Numbered from the stretch's first letter, positions 10,991 to 23,200 are shown. The stretch: DNA of 64,000 nucleotides from Chloromonas sp. AAM2 (GCA_004335635.1 QAXH01002973.1:1-64000); one strand, 5' to 3'. Made by a program: numbers and translations. The notes: generated by a model not told the origin, from the sequence alone.

Positions 10991-13148
10991 TCAGTAATCG
11001 CTGGTGCCTGAGGTGTCGCCGCTGCTGTCATTGCCTGAGCCCCCATGGCTGCTGCCACCGCCGCTGTCATAGCTCACAGGTGCAGAGTAGCTGACAGGCT
11101 CTGGGGCCGAATAGCTAGAAGGCGCAGAGTAGCTGGCAGGCGCTGAATAACTGGCAGGCTCCGAGTAACTGGCAGGTGCAGCGGTCTCTGCAGCGGTACT
11201 GCTGCTGTGTCCATGAGAGCTCTGCTCCTGCCGTGCCCCTGCACTTGAGCCTGGTGCCTCCGCAGTCTCCTGCTCATATGTGCCGGTGGCGCTGCCTGAC
11301 GTGACGGGGGCATCAGCCGCCAGGCCACCCTCTGACTCCAGCCTGCAGTGCAAAACCATACAGTTGTCTGCACTGGTATGGATCAACGAGAAACGGAGGT
11401 TGTACAAGCAGCGCAAGCGAATCAGCCAGGCTCTTCAACGGAGCCAGCACAAACTGCATGTGCCAGTGCCACAGGCAACGTGTGCACAACATGAACTATG
11501 TATCTGCCGGCGTACACACTAAGCGAATTTGTTTGATATGCTGAGGGCGTGACACAGCGCGTGGCTCCCCACATGCACCCCCCCAACATTTAGCCACGTA
11601 CCCAGGGTCATACTCGGGGGCAATGGCGTACTGCGTCTCCTGGGCCGTGTCGCTGGGCCAGCGCGCCTGCCAGTCATCCTCTATCATGTCACTGGGGAGG
11701 TCGTCAGTGCTGTCGGCCTCAGGCTGGCGAATGGTGTGATCCATGCCATCAAGACGTGCGCTCTCCGGCACCCACTGTACTGAGAAGCGTGCCAACGCCG
11801 CATCCCCTGCAAACACTCGCAAACGCATGGCACATCAAGTGATGATAGCTGTTGCTAGCACGCAGTATCCATTCACTTGCACGTGATCACACGAGAACTC
11901 CCGCGTCCTTCAATGGTTTCCCTGTGGGGGGCCAATACTCTGTTGACATCACTGCTCCCGGAACGTCAGTGTATTAGCTGAGGCGTCACTGCGAGTCAGT
12001 GCTGCAGGGTCACGACCATTGTAGCTTACCGACCTTGAGCGTGCTGCCGGTCTATGCATGATCATCACAGCTTGTTGCTCGGCAGCAAGGTGACAGGCAA
12101 GATGCACATAGTTGCGCCCTGTGTTGATCGCCGAAGAAGTGTGCCTTTCATATCAGAGTCGCTGGCACTTACCGAACACAATGTCCGCACCCTCGAGCAC
12201 CTGGCAGGGGCGAAGGGGCTCCAACTCCTCGCCATTCACCTGCACACCCAAGGCCCCCATGGCGAATCACTCATTCCACAGTGCATCCCAGCAATGTCAA
12301 TGTCCAAACTGTCGGTGGTCGTGCTCTGTTGTTCACACTGGTAGACTGGCAAGTTCGGCTGGATGGCCATGGGTTCCTGTTCCAGTGGCTGCGCTCACCA
12401 AGGTTCCATTGGTGGACTGAAGGTCCGTCAGCTCCAACGCACGATCCCCCACTGCATTTGAACACAGTGACAGGAACGGCAGAGCAGGTTGAAGGCAGCT
12501 CAGCCAGCGCATGTGCGTACGTGTGAAATGCAAAGGGGCATGTAATCTTTGGCAATGTTGATGGCCTCATCTAAAACGTAAATCTTTTTCATCAAACGGC
12601 CTATTCTTTCATATGGTGTTTCATGGATGTTGAGTGCTGTTTGGGTTGCTGGAGCTGCTCACCTACGGTGACGAGCGCATGCCTTGAGGACACAGTAGGG
12701 ATGGGAATGCAGATCTCTGATTCTGCGGTGCGGCCCACCATGTGCCGGCCGGGACCCAGAACAAAGGGCCCCGGTAAGGACATTGTCTGGCCCCCAATGT
12801 GCTCCGTATCACCCGTGCCTACACACCAATGGCATGGAGAGATGTTGGGCGCCGGCCGGCAGGTGATGATGAGAGGTACATGCTGACTGATGCTGTCAGA
12901 TGGTGCAGTGCAACAAAGTTAGGGAGCAAAATCCCCTGCACGTCCACGCTAGCCTTGGCATGCTTGGCTGTCATGGCGTTTTGCTCGCCAGCTCTGGCAA
13001 TGCTGCAACTCAAAGCATGCATTAAAAGTCACAAGGCCTTGCCTGTGGGCTGGAGAATCAAGGCTTTTGGTACGGCTGCACGAGGACGCCAGGCCAAACA
13101 GGAGCTGGTTCGCCAAGGGGCACGAACCTGCCATCTAAGGCTCGCCAT
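10991..13148 (-). CDS. FHA-domain protein, probably plastid-targeted
   Basis: FHA domains bind phosphothreonine peptides. Six exons join exactly into 312 residues: 13148-13043, 12818-12663, 12451-12399, 12239-12173, 11806-11602, 11342-10991. The N terminus (MASLRWQVRAPWRTSS, rich in Arg, Ala and Ser, no acids) looks like a transit peptide. Then come LILQPTGTGDTEHIG, the FHA core GRHMVGR, the phosphopeptide-loop segment TVSSRHA, and DLQSTNGTLVNGEE, closing with ADIVFGDAALARF. The layout resembles the plant chloroplast SMAD/FHA proteins. After the domain is an acidic segment, then a low-complexity C terminus with repeated ASYSAP/ASYSEP units (about residues 255-285) and a Gly/Ser-rich end. The first intron uses a GC donor. 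The gene is head-to-head with the Sel1-like gene and convergent with PHR2. The specific target is unknown. Confidence 0.85.
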
Positions 13149-13738
13149 GATGGCACAGGAAATGCGTCAGCAGACAGGATCACACATGCATGCCAAATAC
13201 ACGCATCGAATTGCGTGCCATTCCAGGCCGACATGGAGATCAACAGTCAGCAAACGGCAAATAGGGTTCCGAAACCACGACACAGGATCGCCGAGTTGGT
13301 GCCCAGGGGTGGAACCACGAATGGTAGTTTCTCGCACTCTGCCACGCTTTGGCACATTCTTACGCTCGCGTAGCTTGAAAACCAACCAGCGTGTACAGTC
13401 CCTGGAGTTCTAGATGCTGAACCACCGATGCAGAGGTTGAGCACCCATCACCGGCCTGACAACAAGCACGTCGAAGGCAGCCGGTCAAGAGCGCATAACT
13501 TCATCAGCGCTCCTATCCCTCTCGTGCACCACCGCAGCTGTGTTTGCATGGCAACCCAGGGTGAGGGTTTTTCTTTCTTGGGCCCTTTCTCACGGCGGTG
13601 CGAAGGCCACAACCCCGGCGCGGCATGATTATTACAGCTACCATCAGGTTGTGGCTGTGGCTTGTCGTGTCTGCAGGATCAGGCGTCAAGACACGCACAG
13701 GCGCGAAGCGGCCCGGTGCAGAGCTAGACAGGAACACC
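13149..13738. promoter_or_regulatory. Divergent 5' region between FHA (-) and Sel1-like (+) genes
   Basis: This holds the upstream sequence of both genes. The Sel1-like frame is open back to about 13600 and may continue through an upstream exon, so part could be coding. No specific promoter element is recognisable. Confidence 0.35.
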
Positions 13739-14017
13739 ATGACAGCCACCACATCCACGGGGACTACAGCGGTAGATGGGTACGAGGAGGGCGTGACTCC
13801 CGTGCCTCTTAAGTACGTCGTTCAGGAGGCAGTGAAGCGCTGGTTTGAAGATACTATGCAAGAGGCACAGCGAGGTGACGTCAAGCAGCAGGCACTACTG
13901 GGCCAGATGTATGCTGAAGGGTATGGCGTTGGCAAGGACCTCAAAGCTGGCAAGGAGTGGACAGATAAGGCCAGCTCCAAAGGGTACCGCATGCAGGGTG
14001 TGTACTGTGAGCTCTGA
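13739..14017 (+). CDS. Sel1-like repeat protein (small)
   Basis: From the ATG at 13739 the frame runs 92 residues to a stop at 14015-14017. It contains EEGVTPVPLKYVVQEAVKRW followed by a Sel1/TPR-like unit: ALLGQMYAEGYGVGKDLKAG, then KEWTDKASSKGYR. Small plant proteins with the same opening (EGVTP...KYVVQEAVKRW) and a single Sel1 repeat are known but poorly characterised; Sel1 repeats generally mediate protein-protein contacts. The frame is open upstream to about 13600 with a possible acceptor near 13676, so an N-terminal exon may be missing. A donor at about 14000 could lead to a further exon, since plant relatives continue past this point. Confidence 0.6.
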   Translation: MTATTSTGTTAVDGYEEGVTPVPLKYVVQEAVKRWFEDTMQEAQRGDVKQQALLGQMYAEGYGVGKDLKAGKEWTDKASSKGYRMQGVYCEL

Positions 14018-14675
14018 GTTTGTGTACAAGCCATATACAGGCCAGTTCATGCACTGTAACTGTCAGACGTGTGGTGGCGGCGCATGCAAGCGCCAATGGT
14101 GCCTGCCTGCCATGGACTACTAGTTGTGATGCATATGGGGCGTTAGATGGCGTGCTGTGCTGTTTGGCATGATGGCTGCCCTCGGAGCATATCCATTGAT
14201 GACCAGAATATATCCGGGATGGCACATGTCCCATTGTTCCAAACGATCCAACCCTTGGGTAATCAAATTTCGCCAGCAGGCTGCCACTGAGAAGACGTTT
14301 ATGTTGTCACGTGCTAGGTGTGCAAGCATTTTGTCACCTGTGTTCGGCTTCATCGCAAACTCAAAGAATGTTACCAATGATATTCCCATGTTGGCATAAT
14401 GGGAGATGTGCTGTTTTGCTGCCACTGCAGCACTGTTTCTGCCTGTTTCTCTCATTGACATCTGTGACCTAATGGGCTTGGCTGCCTCCCCATAGAGGCT
14501 GGCGGCCAGTCGTGGACACTTTTTCTGACGCTTTCCACCTGGTTGAGCTATTCGGGCTTCAATGCAGTGCAGTTGAATGGCATGGCCATGTCATGGCAAA
14601 TGACATGTACGTATGGAGATGGTGGGTTAGGTGTAGTTAGGTGTTGCAGCAAGTTCTAGTTCTATGACACTCCCA

Positions 14676-14756
14676 GGTCGCTGAATCCGGAAATTCAAGC
14701 AGTGTACCTCGGCTTGGCCAAAAGCGGTATTGCCACTTCCCGCTCAGTCCTTCAGG
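14676..14756 (+). other. Possible orphan exon
   Basis: After an AG at about 14677 the frame reads SLNPEIQAVYLGLAKSGIA and continues to a stop near 14756. The composition is protein-like and unlike neighbouring noise, but the fragment is short, no partner exon is evident, and I do not recognise a family. It may equally be a chance open frame. Confidence 0.2.
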
Positions 14757-14776
14757 ACTGAGGATTTCCTGAAGGA
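14748..14776. repeat. Perfect 10-bp inverted repeat (hairpin)
   Basis: TCCTTCAGGA at 14748-14757 is exactly complementary to TCCTGAAGGA at 14767-14776, with a 9-nt loop. Its function is unknown. Confidence 0.85.
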
Positions 14777-15079
14777 CCCTGGCTCAGTTGCCCACGTTAC
14801 ATCGTGAGGGCTGTTGTGGCGCACACGTGCAGATGCTTGCAGACGTTTGCGTTCACTTCATGCACATGTGTAAATGTGTCGAACCTGTTCAGGGACATGT
14901 CCAAAGGAACATTATGCCCAAGGCGGGTAGCAAGAGTGGTGATATGCCGCTGGCACAACTTTGCAGTTCTATCCCCCACTATCCCCGGCAAGTTAGACCA
15001 TGCTGGTCAGTGGTTGTCAGGCTCCGCGTGAATCCTCTTGGCAGCTACGTGAAACGCTGACGTTTGCATCTCCTTCTTG

Positions 15080-15301
15080 TCACAGCTGCAGCAGGACTTC
15101 AACAAATCTGGTGGCAGGAGCACGTGCTGCAACAGCCATTGGCATTGCATCCTCATCATAATCATCACGATGGGTGGTGAATTCGCAGAAGATCTGGTAG
15201 AGGTTCGATACGACCTGACCCGAGTGCGTCAACGTTTTTGAATGCCCACCTGTGCCTTCCTGGTTGATCTGGTTTATCAGTGTCGTGCCATATTCCTGCA
15301 T
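15080..15301 (-). other. Possible orphan 3' exon
   Basis: On the minus strand the frame reads SGQVVSNLYQIFCEF, then an acidic patch (DDYDED) and PMAVAARAPATRFVEVL before a stop at 15080. The residue mix looks like real protein. No upstream exon could be joined and no family is recognised. Confidence 0.2.
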
Positions 15302-16058
15302 CTGGGGTAGCTTGGGAACTACACATTGTCAGATGATGTCTGGAGCTCTCTTTGTCTTGATGTGGGCGCTCTGGACGTGGACGACAGAGCTTGAGCTGCA
15401 TTCCAGCAATACAAATCTAGCTGTCCGTAAGCCAGATAGTCAGTCAGCCTTGGATACAGCCAAGATATGTCAGATGAATGCCTCCAGGCATACGATGCCA
15501 CAGCCACTGACCGATGACACAGGCCAGCGGCCACGACAAAGGACCAGTCTTTCCACGCAACTGGTGGTACAAACCCAAACCCTACAGCGGTTACTCAGAA
15601 GCAGGGCAGAAACCCTACATATACTGCTGCATGCACATGGCTTAGCAGGTACTAGCAGGCACGCACTGATAAAGCATAGCATCAGGTTTGACACAATGAC
15701 GTGCCCTAGTGTGGCACTAGTCATGCGCTTGCACGAATGAAACACACAAGTCAATGCCCATGGTATGGCAGCTACTCCTAAACAGTGGTCAGGTCAGTGC
15801 CCTGTCCTGCCAGCAGTGCAATACAGAACCAGTCTCAATGGAAGCGCTGCAGCAGCGGATGCGCCGATAGTCTGCGTGCCTGACAGCTCGGTCTGAGGCC
15901 GTCATGGAATGACTCATTATCATTTTCCGAACCAGGAGCCATTTAATCTGATGTCAGGGGCTGCGTGCGCTCAGCACGCAAGAATTGGCCAAGAGCAAAA
16001 AGAACGCCACACTGCCAATACTGGTCTCTCCGCCAACATTTCAGTAACGCCACACAGG

Positions 16059-16090
16059 AATTGTCCCAGAACTGGCAAACTTCTTTTTTT
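16059..16090 (+). repeat. Dispersed T-tailed motif, copy 2
   Basis: This copy reads AATTGT, then CCCAGAACTGGCAAACTTCT, then a run of T. It is essentially identical to the copy at 59105-59136. A strong hairpin follows immediately. Confidence 0.8.
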
Positions 16091-16125
16091 GGAGGGTTTT
16101 GCTTTGAGTTCAAACAAAACCCTCC
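16091..16125. repeat. Near-perfect hairpin, stem about 16 bp
   Basis: GGAGGGTTTTGCTTTGA pairs with TCAAACAAAACCCTCC downstream, with one bulged base and a loop of about 2 nt. It abuts the T run of the dispersed motif copy at 16059-16090. Confidence 0.8.
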
Positions 16126-16633
16126 AGCAGTGCAGTTTTTGGGAGGATAGGACAAGGGATCGGCCGCATGTCGGCACGACATGTTGAGTTGGTCTGACAA
16201 CAGAAGGACGGAAGAAACCTTACACTTCCCAAACAGCCATCCGTCTGACAACACAGAAATTCCAAGCTCCAAGCACACTTGCATGGCTCAAGCGCTGTCG
16301 TGCACACGCCGTCCAATGGTTAGTCAACCCATTCCGTTGCAAGGGTTGCTGGACCCCAGTGTTAACGATCACCAGCGTCCAAAACACTAACATTTGTCTC
16401 ATCTTGTGCAATGCATGTTGCAATGACGCACAGCAAAGTAGTCTTAGCATTGCAATGAAAAACCCTGAGCAGATCCTCGGGCGTGTCAAAACAATCATGA
16501 CTTTAAATTACATGGCCATTGCCTGTGTGGTGTGTCAACAAGTGACCAATTGATGCTGACTGATTTCTGAGCTGAGTGAAGCTGAGTGAGTTCAATCGTT
16601 TCACAGCAATGAACATGGCTTTTTTCATCTGAG

Positions 16634-16660
16634 CCCAGAACTGGCAAACTTCTTTTTTTT
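16634..16660 (+). repeat. Dispersed T-tailed motif, copy 3
   Basis: CCCAGAACTGGCAAACTTCT is followed by eight T in all. It lacks the AATTGT leader seen in copies 2 and 4. Confidence 0.8.
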
Positions 16661-17232
16661 GCCTCCGTTCAACCATAGTTGTGTCACATGCTGTTTGCAT
16701 CCGTATTGAGCTGTCAGCTTGCTGTTGCAATCGAGTGCACTCCCTTGTCCGCATGCCCATGCTATTGACAGTGATGGGGTGCAATTTTGACGGATTCCTG
16801 GAAAGCATTTTTGTATCTGGAAAGCTCGTCCGGCGTCCAAAAGTCGCTGCACATGATCAAGCCTCTAACTGCTCACATAAGCCTGTCATATGCATTCTCT
16901 TAGCTCCTTGTTTGCCTATGACTTGTGCTGCATTGCTTGCACACGTGTGCAGTGCATGTACCTGCTCTCCTTTGTTGTGATTCCTTAACTTTGTACTGGG
17001 TCTGCAGCATTTCGATCCCTGTCACTTTTGAGCACTCTTCTGGATCCTACTGGTTTTGTGTGGGAAGGACACATATGAGCAGTGAGGCTGCTGAACAGTG
17101 CTGCAGCATACTCGGCCATATTCCGCATGCACGGCAGCACGGCAGCTGCAGCAGCAGCGTCCATAAAGCGAGCACTGCCCGACACGTTGTCACAGCGGCA
17201 TCCTTTGGAGGGACTTTGCGCTGACGCGTGGC

Positions 17233-20200
17233 CTACTGCGGCCTGGTATCCTTTGAGGGGTTGTTGTTCAGTCGGCTTAGCACAGCCAGTGCCTGGGCGG
17301 CTGTAGGTCGCTTGTGTGGGTCCCTCTGCAGGCACCTGCGTGTGGTCCAGCAAACCATGAAGGGCAAAGATGACAGGAGGCAACGGCGCTCACCATCACA
17401 CATAACTCCACAGCAGGTGACACCAGCCTGTCATGGCACTTGCCACAATGCAAAAGTGTTGTAGTCATTGTGAATAAGCAGTCGAAGGTGCAAGCACAAT
17501 GGCACAGAATTGCAACACGCATGAAAAGGCCAATTGCCGCCATGATGATGACAAGGACAACGATCATGCTAGAGCCAGAAGCTTTGCCGGCAAAGCGCTG
17601 AGTTCTGCCTTGCTGTTGTCGTTGAGCCTGCAGTCCACCAACGTGCCATCAGCACCCACCAGTGCAACAGCTGCAGGTACGCCTGGTGTGGGATCTTGTT
17701 CGGATCAAACTCAGGGAACGCTGGGTTGGCCATGTAGGCCCCGGCTGCGTCCACGAGGTAGGGCGTGCTGCCAGAGTACATCTGCCTGCGCACACCGCCA
17801 ATGCCACACCTCCATGTCAGTGCATCACCAAGCCCTAAAGAGGCTTGCAAGCACACAGACAGACTGCAACACTTGTATTTGCACATGTGCAGCGTGGTTG
17901 CCTGGGGCTGCCATTGTACACGCATGACTGGGCGGCCCAGGGTCGTGTCGCTCAGCTCAACACTTCTAGCGATTTGACTGCTGCATAGCCAGGATGGCCG
18001 AGGTGTTAACAGGTTGACAGGTGCAATGCGCACATGTGCTGTGTAAGTGCATGCCGTGTCGTCTGCTGCATCCGAGTCCGCCCGCGCACCACATGAGTAC
18101 GCCGAAGGACCACATGTCGCTCGCTGTGGACGTGCGGTACTCGTGAATCACCTGCACACAACGGGATTGGGCGCACGTACCCTCATGTGATAGCTGACTG
18201 CCCATTTCGCAGCCCAGAACAAGATGGTTGGCCACTCTGACACACAGACTCCTGGCCGCTCTGTGCCTTGTGCCCTGGTTGCAACAAGACTGGGAAGCCA
18301 AAGCCGGACCCAGGCTGTGCCCGAAGTAACCTTCCTGCGGCTGCCAACCAAGGGAAGACTGCCCTGCGTGCTGCCCCTGCAATCCCCTGGCTGTTGTCGC
18401 CCCCGACCCCACACACAGACACACACCTCTGGCGCCACATAGTAGGGTGTGCCGCTGCTGAACCCCGACACGTGCGTGGCCTCGGCAGTCATGCGCGCAG
18501 ACAAACCAAAGTCCTGCAAGCGAGGGTGTGCAGCAACGGCGAGCGGCATGTACATGACTGTGAAGACCCACTCATGTGCTGAGCGTCGAGCATCTGGACG
18601 GCGTTCGTGTGTGCTGTCAGCTTACCGCCAGTTTGGCCACCACATGCAATTTGTTGGTACTGGACATGTCGGCCTTGAGCAGCACATTGCCTGGCTTCAG
18701 GTCTGCAGAGCACGTGACAGTACAGCCAAGCCATGATCAGCGGCCAACCGACCCTGTGCATCATTTGAGCGTGGTAGATTGTCATGCTGCGCCTGCCGTG
18801 CCAGGCCGTGGCCAGCTACAGACTCGCACAGCCAGGCATGTGTTGATGGAACACTGGCCTACCCACCTCCATGGATGACGTTGCGCCCATGCATGTACTG
18901 CAGACCCGATGCGATGTCACACAACAACCCGTACACGAATTCCTGCAAGGCAAGAGCAATGAGCTATTCAGGCAGACTCTGTCATCTGTCAATAATACTG
19001 CTGATTACAAGTTAATCATGCAGTCAAGTACTCTTAGGTAGGTCTGGCATGACAACGGCTCTCAAGCGCCATTTGACACTCACTCCTCCAGAACAACACG
19101 AACAATGAATTGCTTTTGTGCCGGGGCTGCATGCACGAATGACGCAAGGCACAGGTGCGACAGATGCACCTGCTCGCTTCACCCTCCTGTCATGCATGCC
19201 ATGCTGCACATGGTACCATGTCCGCCACCCGCCAACACCCATTGACCCCACCTCCTGTGCCCGGCCTGAGGGTGTTTGGTGCAGCAGTCCTTGGCTCAGT
19301 GCCTGGCTGAGACAGAGCGCGCACAGCTCCTGTGCAGCGCACAACACTCAGGGTAGGTTGGTGACGAACAGGACACCCCCTCTGCCATGGTCAGTCTAGC
19401 TGCTGGGACCGTTGTCTGCACACATGTGACACGCTTTGAGAGCTGCACAACCCATGCAATTGCGAGGTGACACAACTACAACGCACGGCGACACGCCACA
19501 ACCTACATCCACTGCGGGTGGATGACCAGCTTAAGCTTGTTATGGACCAGCTAAGCTTGCTGTGATGAGCTCAAGGGAGCAATCTGATCATGTGCTATTG
19601 ATTCCATTGCTGACCTGCACCAGGAACAGTTTGTACTGGCCGTGCATGTTCAGTGACGCAGCAGCGCCTGGCATGGAGGTGGTGTTGTTGAACGCCATGT
19701 GAATCTGCACAGCAAGAGGTCAAGTTAGTGGGATCCCAGTGTCATTGACTGGACACGAGTGCTTGCCGCTACCTCGCATGTGACGGCCCCTCCAGTGTGT
19801 GGCTCAGGTGACCTGCCCGCCTGCCTGCAGCTTGCATTCAACCTATGCTGCTGGCTGCCTTTGTGTGTACATACTTCATGGAGCACTGTGCTCAACCGTT
19901 GTTTGTGTTGTGATGCAGGCAGCGCTTGCATGCCTTCAGCGGCTTCACCTTGCACCCCTGTGTGCCTCGTGTGCAACCTGGCATGCCAACTTGACATGGG
20001 GCCACCCTCACTTTTGTATGCATGTGACATGGGTATCCTGGGGCATCAAGGTGCATGGAGGCCAGAGCCACACGCATGCCCCTGGTTGACCGAGCCTCAC
20101 AGGCTGCTTACCTGCAGGCTGCCTGATTGGCCCTGTCCGGCTTCGTCCTGGAGGCACTCCGTCAGGGGCTGGATGTCCCAGTGGTACGTGACCACCTGCA

Positions 20201-23200
20201 CACAAACAGCAACACGTCATGCAGCCACTGGCGTTTCTAAGGGAAAAAGAGAGCGGTCCCAGACCTTTGAGCACACATGCCCAGACCTTTGAGCACACAT
20301 GCCTAGACCTTTGAGCACACATGCCCAGACCTTTGAGCACACATGCCCAGACCTTTGAGCACACATGCCCAGACCTTTGGGCACACATGTCCAGACCTTT
20401 GAGCACACATGTCCAGCCAGACCTTTGAGCACACATGCCCAGACCTTTGAGCACACATGCCCAGTCTGACCGGCTTTTTTGCAATCCTGACCATGTTGCG
20501 GATTGTGAGGAAGCTTGCTTATCAGGGGTTGCATGTCCACGTGTGTGTGACCCAAAGAACGTGACACTCCCAGTGTGCGCCATCCATGTTGTGTGATGAA
20601 TGCAGCTGTATGGATGACGCATGTGCTGTTTGCCAAGCGGCACCCACCACATTGCGATGCCCCAGGCTGGCTGCCAGGGCTGCCTCCATAATGGCTCCAC
20701 TAGGGTTCTGATCATGACCACTGCCAGAGAACACCTACACCACGCCATGCAACAACACATGTGATCCGTGCGGGTGGGGCCTCACGCACAGCCCTTGCAC
20801 TGCCGTAGCATGCAGGTACAAATCCTCTGACTCGCACTTCTTTGGGAATGCGGCCAACAGGCGCCCTGGCCTCTGACTCCCCTGGTAGTACTGAACCTGC
20901 CTTGCACCTTGGCTGGCTGCTATGCTTCCATGCTGCTTTGCCCTGAATGGTGGATGTATGGTAAATGCATGGTGAGCCTGACTGTCCTTTCATATCCTCA
21001 CCATTGTTTTGAGCGCCACAGGCAGACCCCGCCACTCTCCTGCAAGCACATGCATACGATCCTTGATGTGAGGCCTTGGGACCTTGAACCTGGGGTAGTC
21101 GAAAGGCTCATGCAAAAGCATTGTGCGTTGTTTGTCCCAAAATGAAGGACTGGAATTGCCCTCGAGTCCTGTGCAAAGTGTAATGTCAAACTTGCTAGCT
21201 GGCACCAATTCTGTACTAACTGAAACTCATCTCCTGACTGGCATGGTAGGTCCTGGACAAGTCAAACTTGACCACTCTGTGACCCACCTCTGAACCCCGT
21301 AATGGATACTGGGTTCAAGGTCAGAACCACATAGAGTGCCGACTGAAAACGTGACTATTGAGGGTGATAGATCTGAGATAGGCCTTGTGTCACCCACCTC
21401 TGAAGACCAGGCCCCACGCTCCCCGGCCCACAATGCCATGCACCACAACCTGCATGGCAGCACAGACACTTGTGGGTGGGCGCAACATGGAGATACTGAA
21501 CGTTAACAAAACAAAGGAATGTTTTGAACCTCTAACAGCTCAACCCCCATGCCCTAACAGGGCTTGCGTGCAAAGCTCTGTGTTCAGACACCAACACCTG
21601 GACAGATAAAGTAACCATGCCATAAAGTTGTTGACCTGCTGCTCAGTGCAGCCTCATGGTAACAAGATAGCAATACGGTGATGGGACTTGGAATTCCAGG
21701 CCTGAACTGGCCCAGAAGTCAGGCCATTGGGCCTGAAACCCATGCCTATTCCCAGCCGTACCTTGTTCATGTCGCCCATGCGTATTTCACCCGCCAGCTG
21801 CTCCACCTGCACATGGAGGGTGATGCAGGGCACGATGTTACGGGCAGCACAGCACCACGGTGAAGGCAAGTTGGAGGAGTGAGCCCAATCCACCCAGGCA
21901 CTCCCTGTCCTGGCGCAACAGGGTGCATGGAGAACAGAGCCTCAGACATGACTGCATGCATGGTACTGATAGGCAAACTGGGCCCAAGGGTCCCAAGCCT
22001 GACTGGCAGGTCAGAATGATGGCGGCAGTTGGGACAAGCATGCATGCATGCACGTGCGTGCACACACACGCACACACACTGGCACATGCGCACCTGCTGC
22101 AGTGGGTCTGTCGCGTTGGGTGATGACATGGCAGTGGCCATCATGCCCCCTGAGGTGGGCCCCACACTGCGCGCTGGCGTCTCCAGATCCTGCAGTAAAT
22201 CCGACTGATGCGTGTGGTCCAGCCACTCACGCGAGACTCCTGAAGCCAGGACACTGGACTTGCGTTTCTGAAGCGCCTTGGGCCGCTCTTGCTGCTCCTT
22301 TCCATGACCATGCGCCCGCTGCTGTGCACGCCGCTGCTGCAGCTCTTGCTCTTGTTGCTTTTGCAGTAGCAGTTGTTCGTTGTGTTGCTTCTGCTCCTGT
22401 TCCTGTTGCTTCTGTTCTAGTTCTTGTTGCTGCCAATGCTGGTCCAGGGCACTTGGCACACCGGGCTGCTGCTGCTGCTCACTGTGTGGCTGCAAGTGCT
22501 CGTATATCTCATGCAGCTGCTGGTGCTGGTGCTGTGGTTGCTGGTGCTGCGTTTGCTGGTGCTTGTGGCCCTGCCACACTAGGGGCTGGCGTCCCTCGGC
22601 AGGGCACAGGCCTATGCCCAAGGCGCGCTCCATCTCGCTCACAGCCTGAGCCAGGCCAATGCTACCAGGCACAGCCCTGCATGCAGCAGACAAGCAATAG
22701 CCATGAGACCATGTAGTGTTGGACAGGGCCGGGGCATTCGCCCACACACAAAACCCACAGGCTGTGCCTCGCACCTCCACAGCAGGTAGTCACAACTACA
22801 GTGGAGCGGACAGGACCAGTTGACGCTTATAAGACTGGTTGTTGGCTAGCATTCAGGCAGGTGCTAGTTCTCTGGCTGGCAGCAGCTAGCCAGGGGCGAT
22901 CAGCTGTCAAGAGTTCTCAATCCCATACATCCACTTGCCAGCATGCCACAAGCATGGACTCCCTGTGCTCACCACATGTCAGCACGCCGCAGGCCATATA
23001 ATTCCTGCGAGCCTGCAGCATGGCTGGTGCTGTCACCCTGCCCATCCCCCGCTGTGACCTGTAGGGCACAGGGTACGGACGGCAGAGCAGGGCCAAACTT
23101 CAAGCCAGGAACTTGCACAACAACAGGAGAGACAGTGACCCATCTAAAACCCACGTCTTTGCCCTCTACCTACTGAGCCGGTGAGGTTCCATGCTCAGCG

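Larger units (their letters stand above)
14018..17232. other. Long region without a firm gene; hairpins and dispersed motifs
   Basis: No known family is recognisable on either strand. Two short stretches look exon-like (14676-14756 plus strand, 15080-15301 minus strand) but I could not join them to anything. Structured elements in it are hairpins at 14748-14776 and 16091-16125 and two copies of the T-tailed motif at 16059-16090 and 16634-16660. The region separates the Sel1-like gene from the 3' end of the receptor kinase. Confidence 0.5.

Noticed and set aside
17566..17680. A clean frame on the minus strand reading VPAAVALVGADGTLVDCR and onward to a stop, looking like the end of another protein
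   Set aside because: It overlaps the kinase C-lobe exon and the following intron. The kinase reading (YLQLLHW joined to CLQRDPHKRPTAAQAL) fits the family and both splice phases, so this frame is a chance one.
20262..20470. CRISPR-like regular repeats
   Set aside because: Units are directly adjacent without unique spacers, in an intron of a eukaryotic kinase gene. The same holds for the arrays at 34.2, 39.2, 41.3 and 42.7 kb.
21002..22676. Polyalanine/valine and polycysteine frames opposite the Gln-rich kinase linker
   Set aside because: These are antisense shadows of CAG-type codons in the linker exon 22676-22094.
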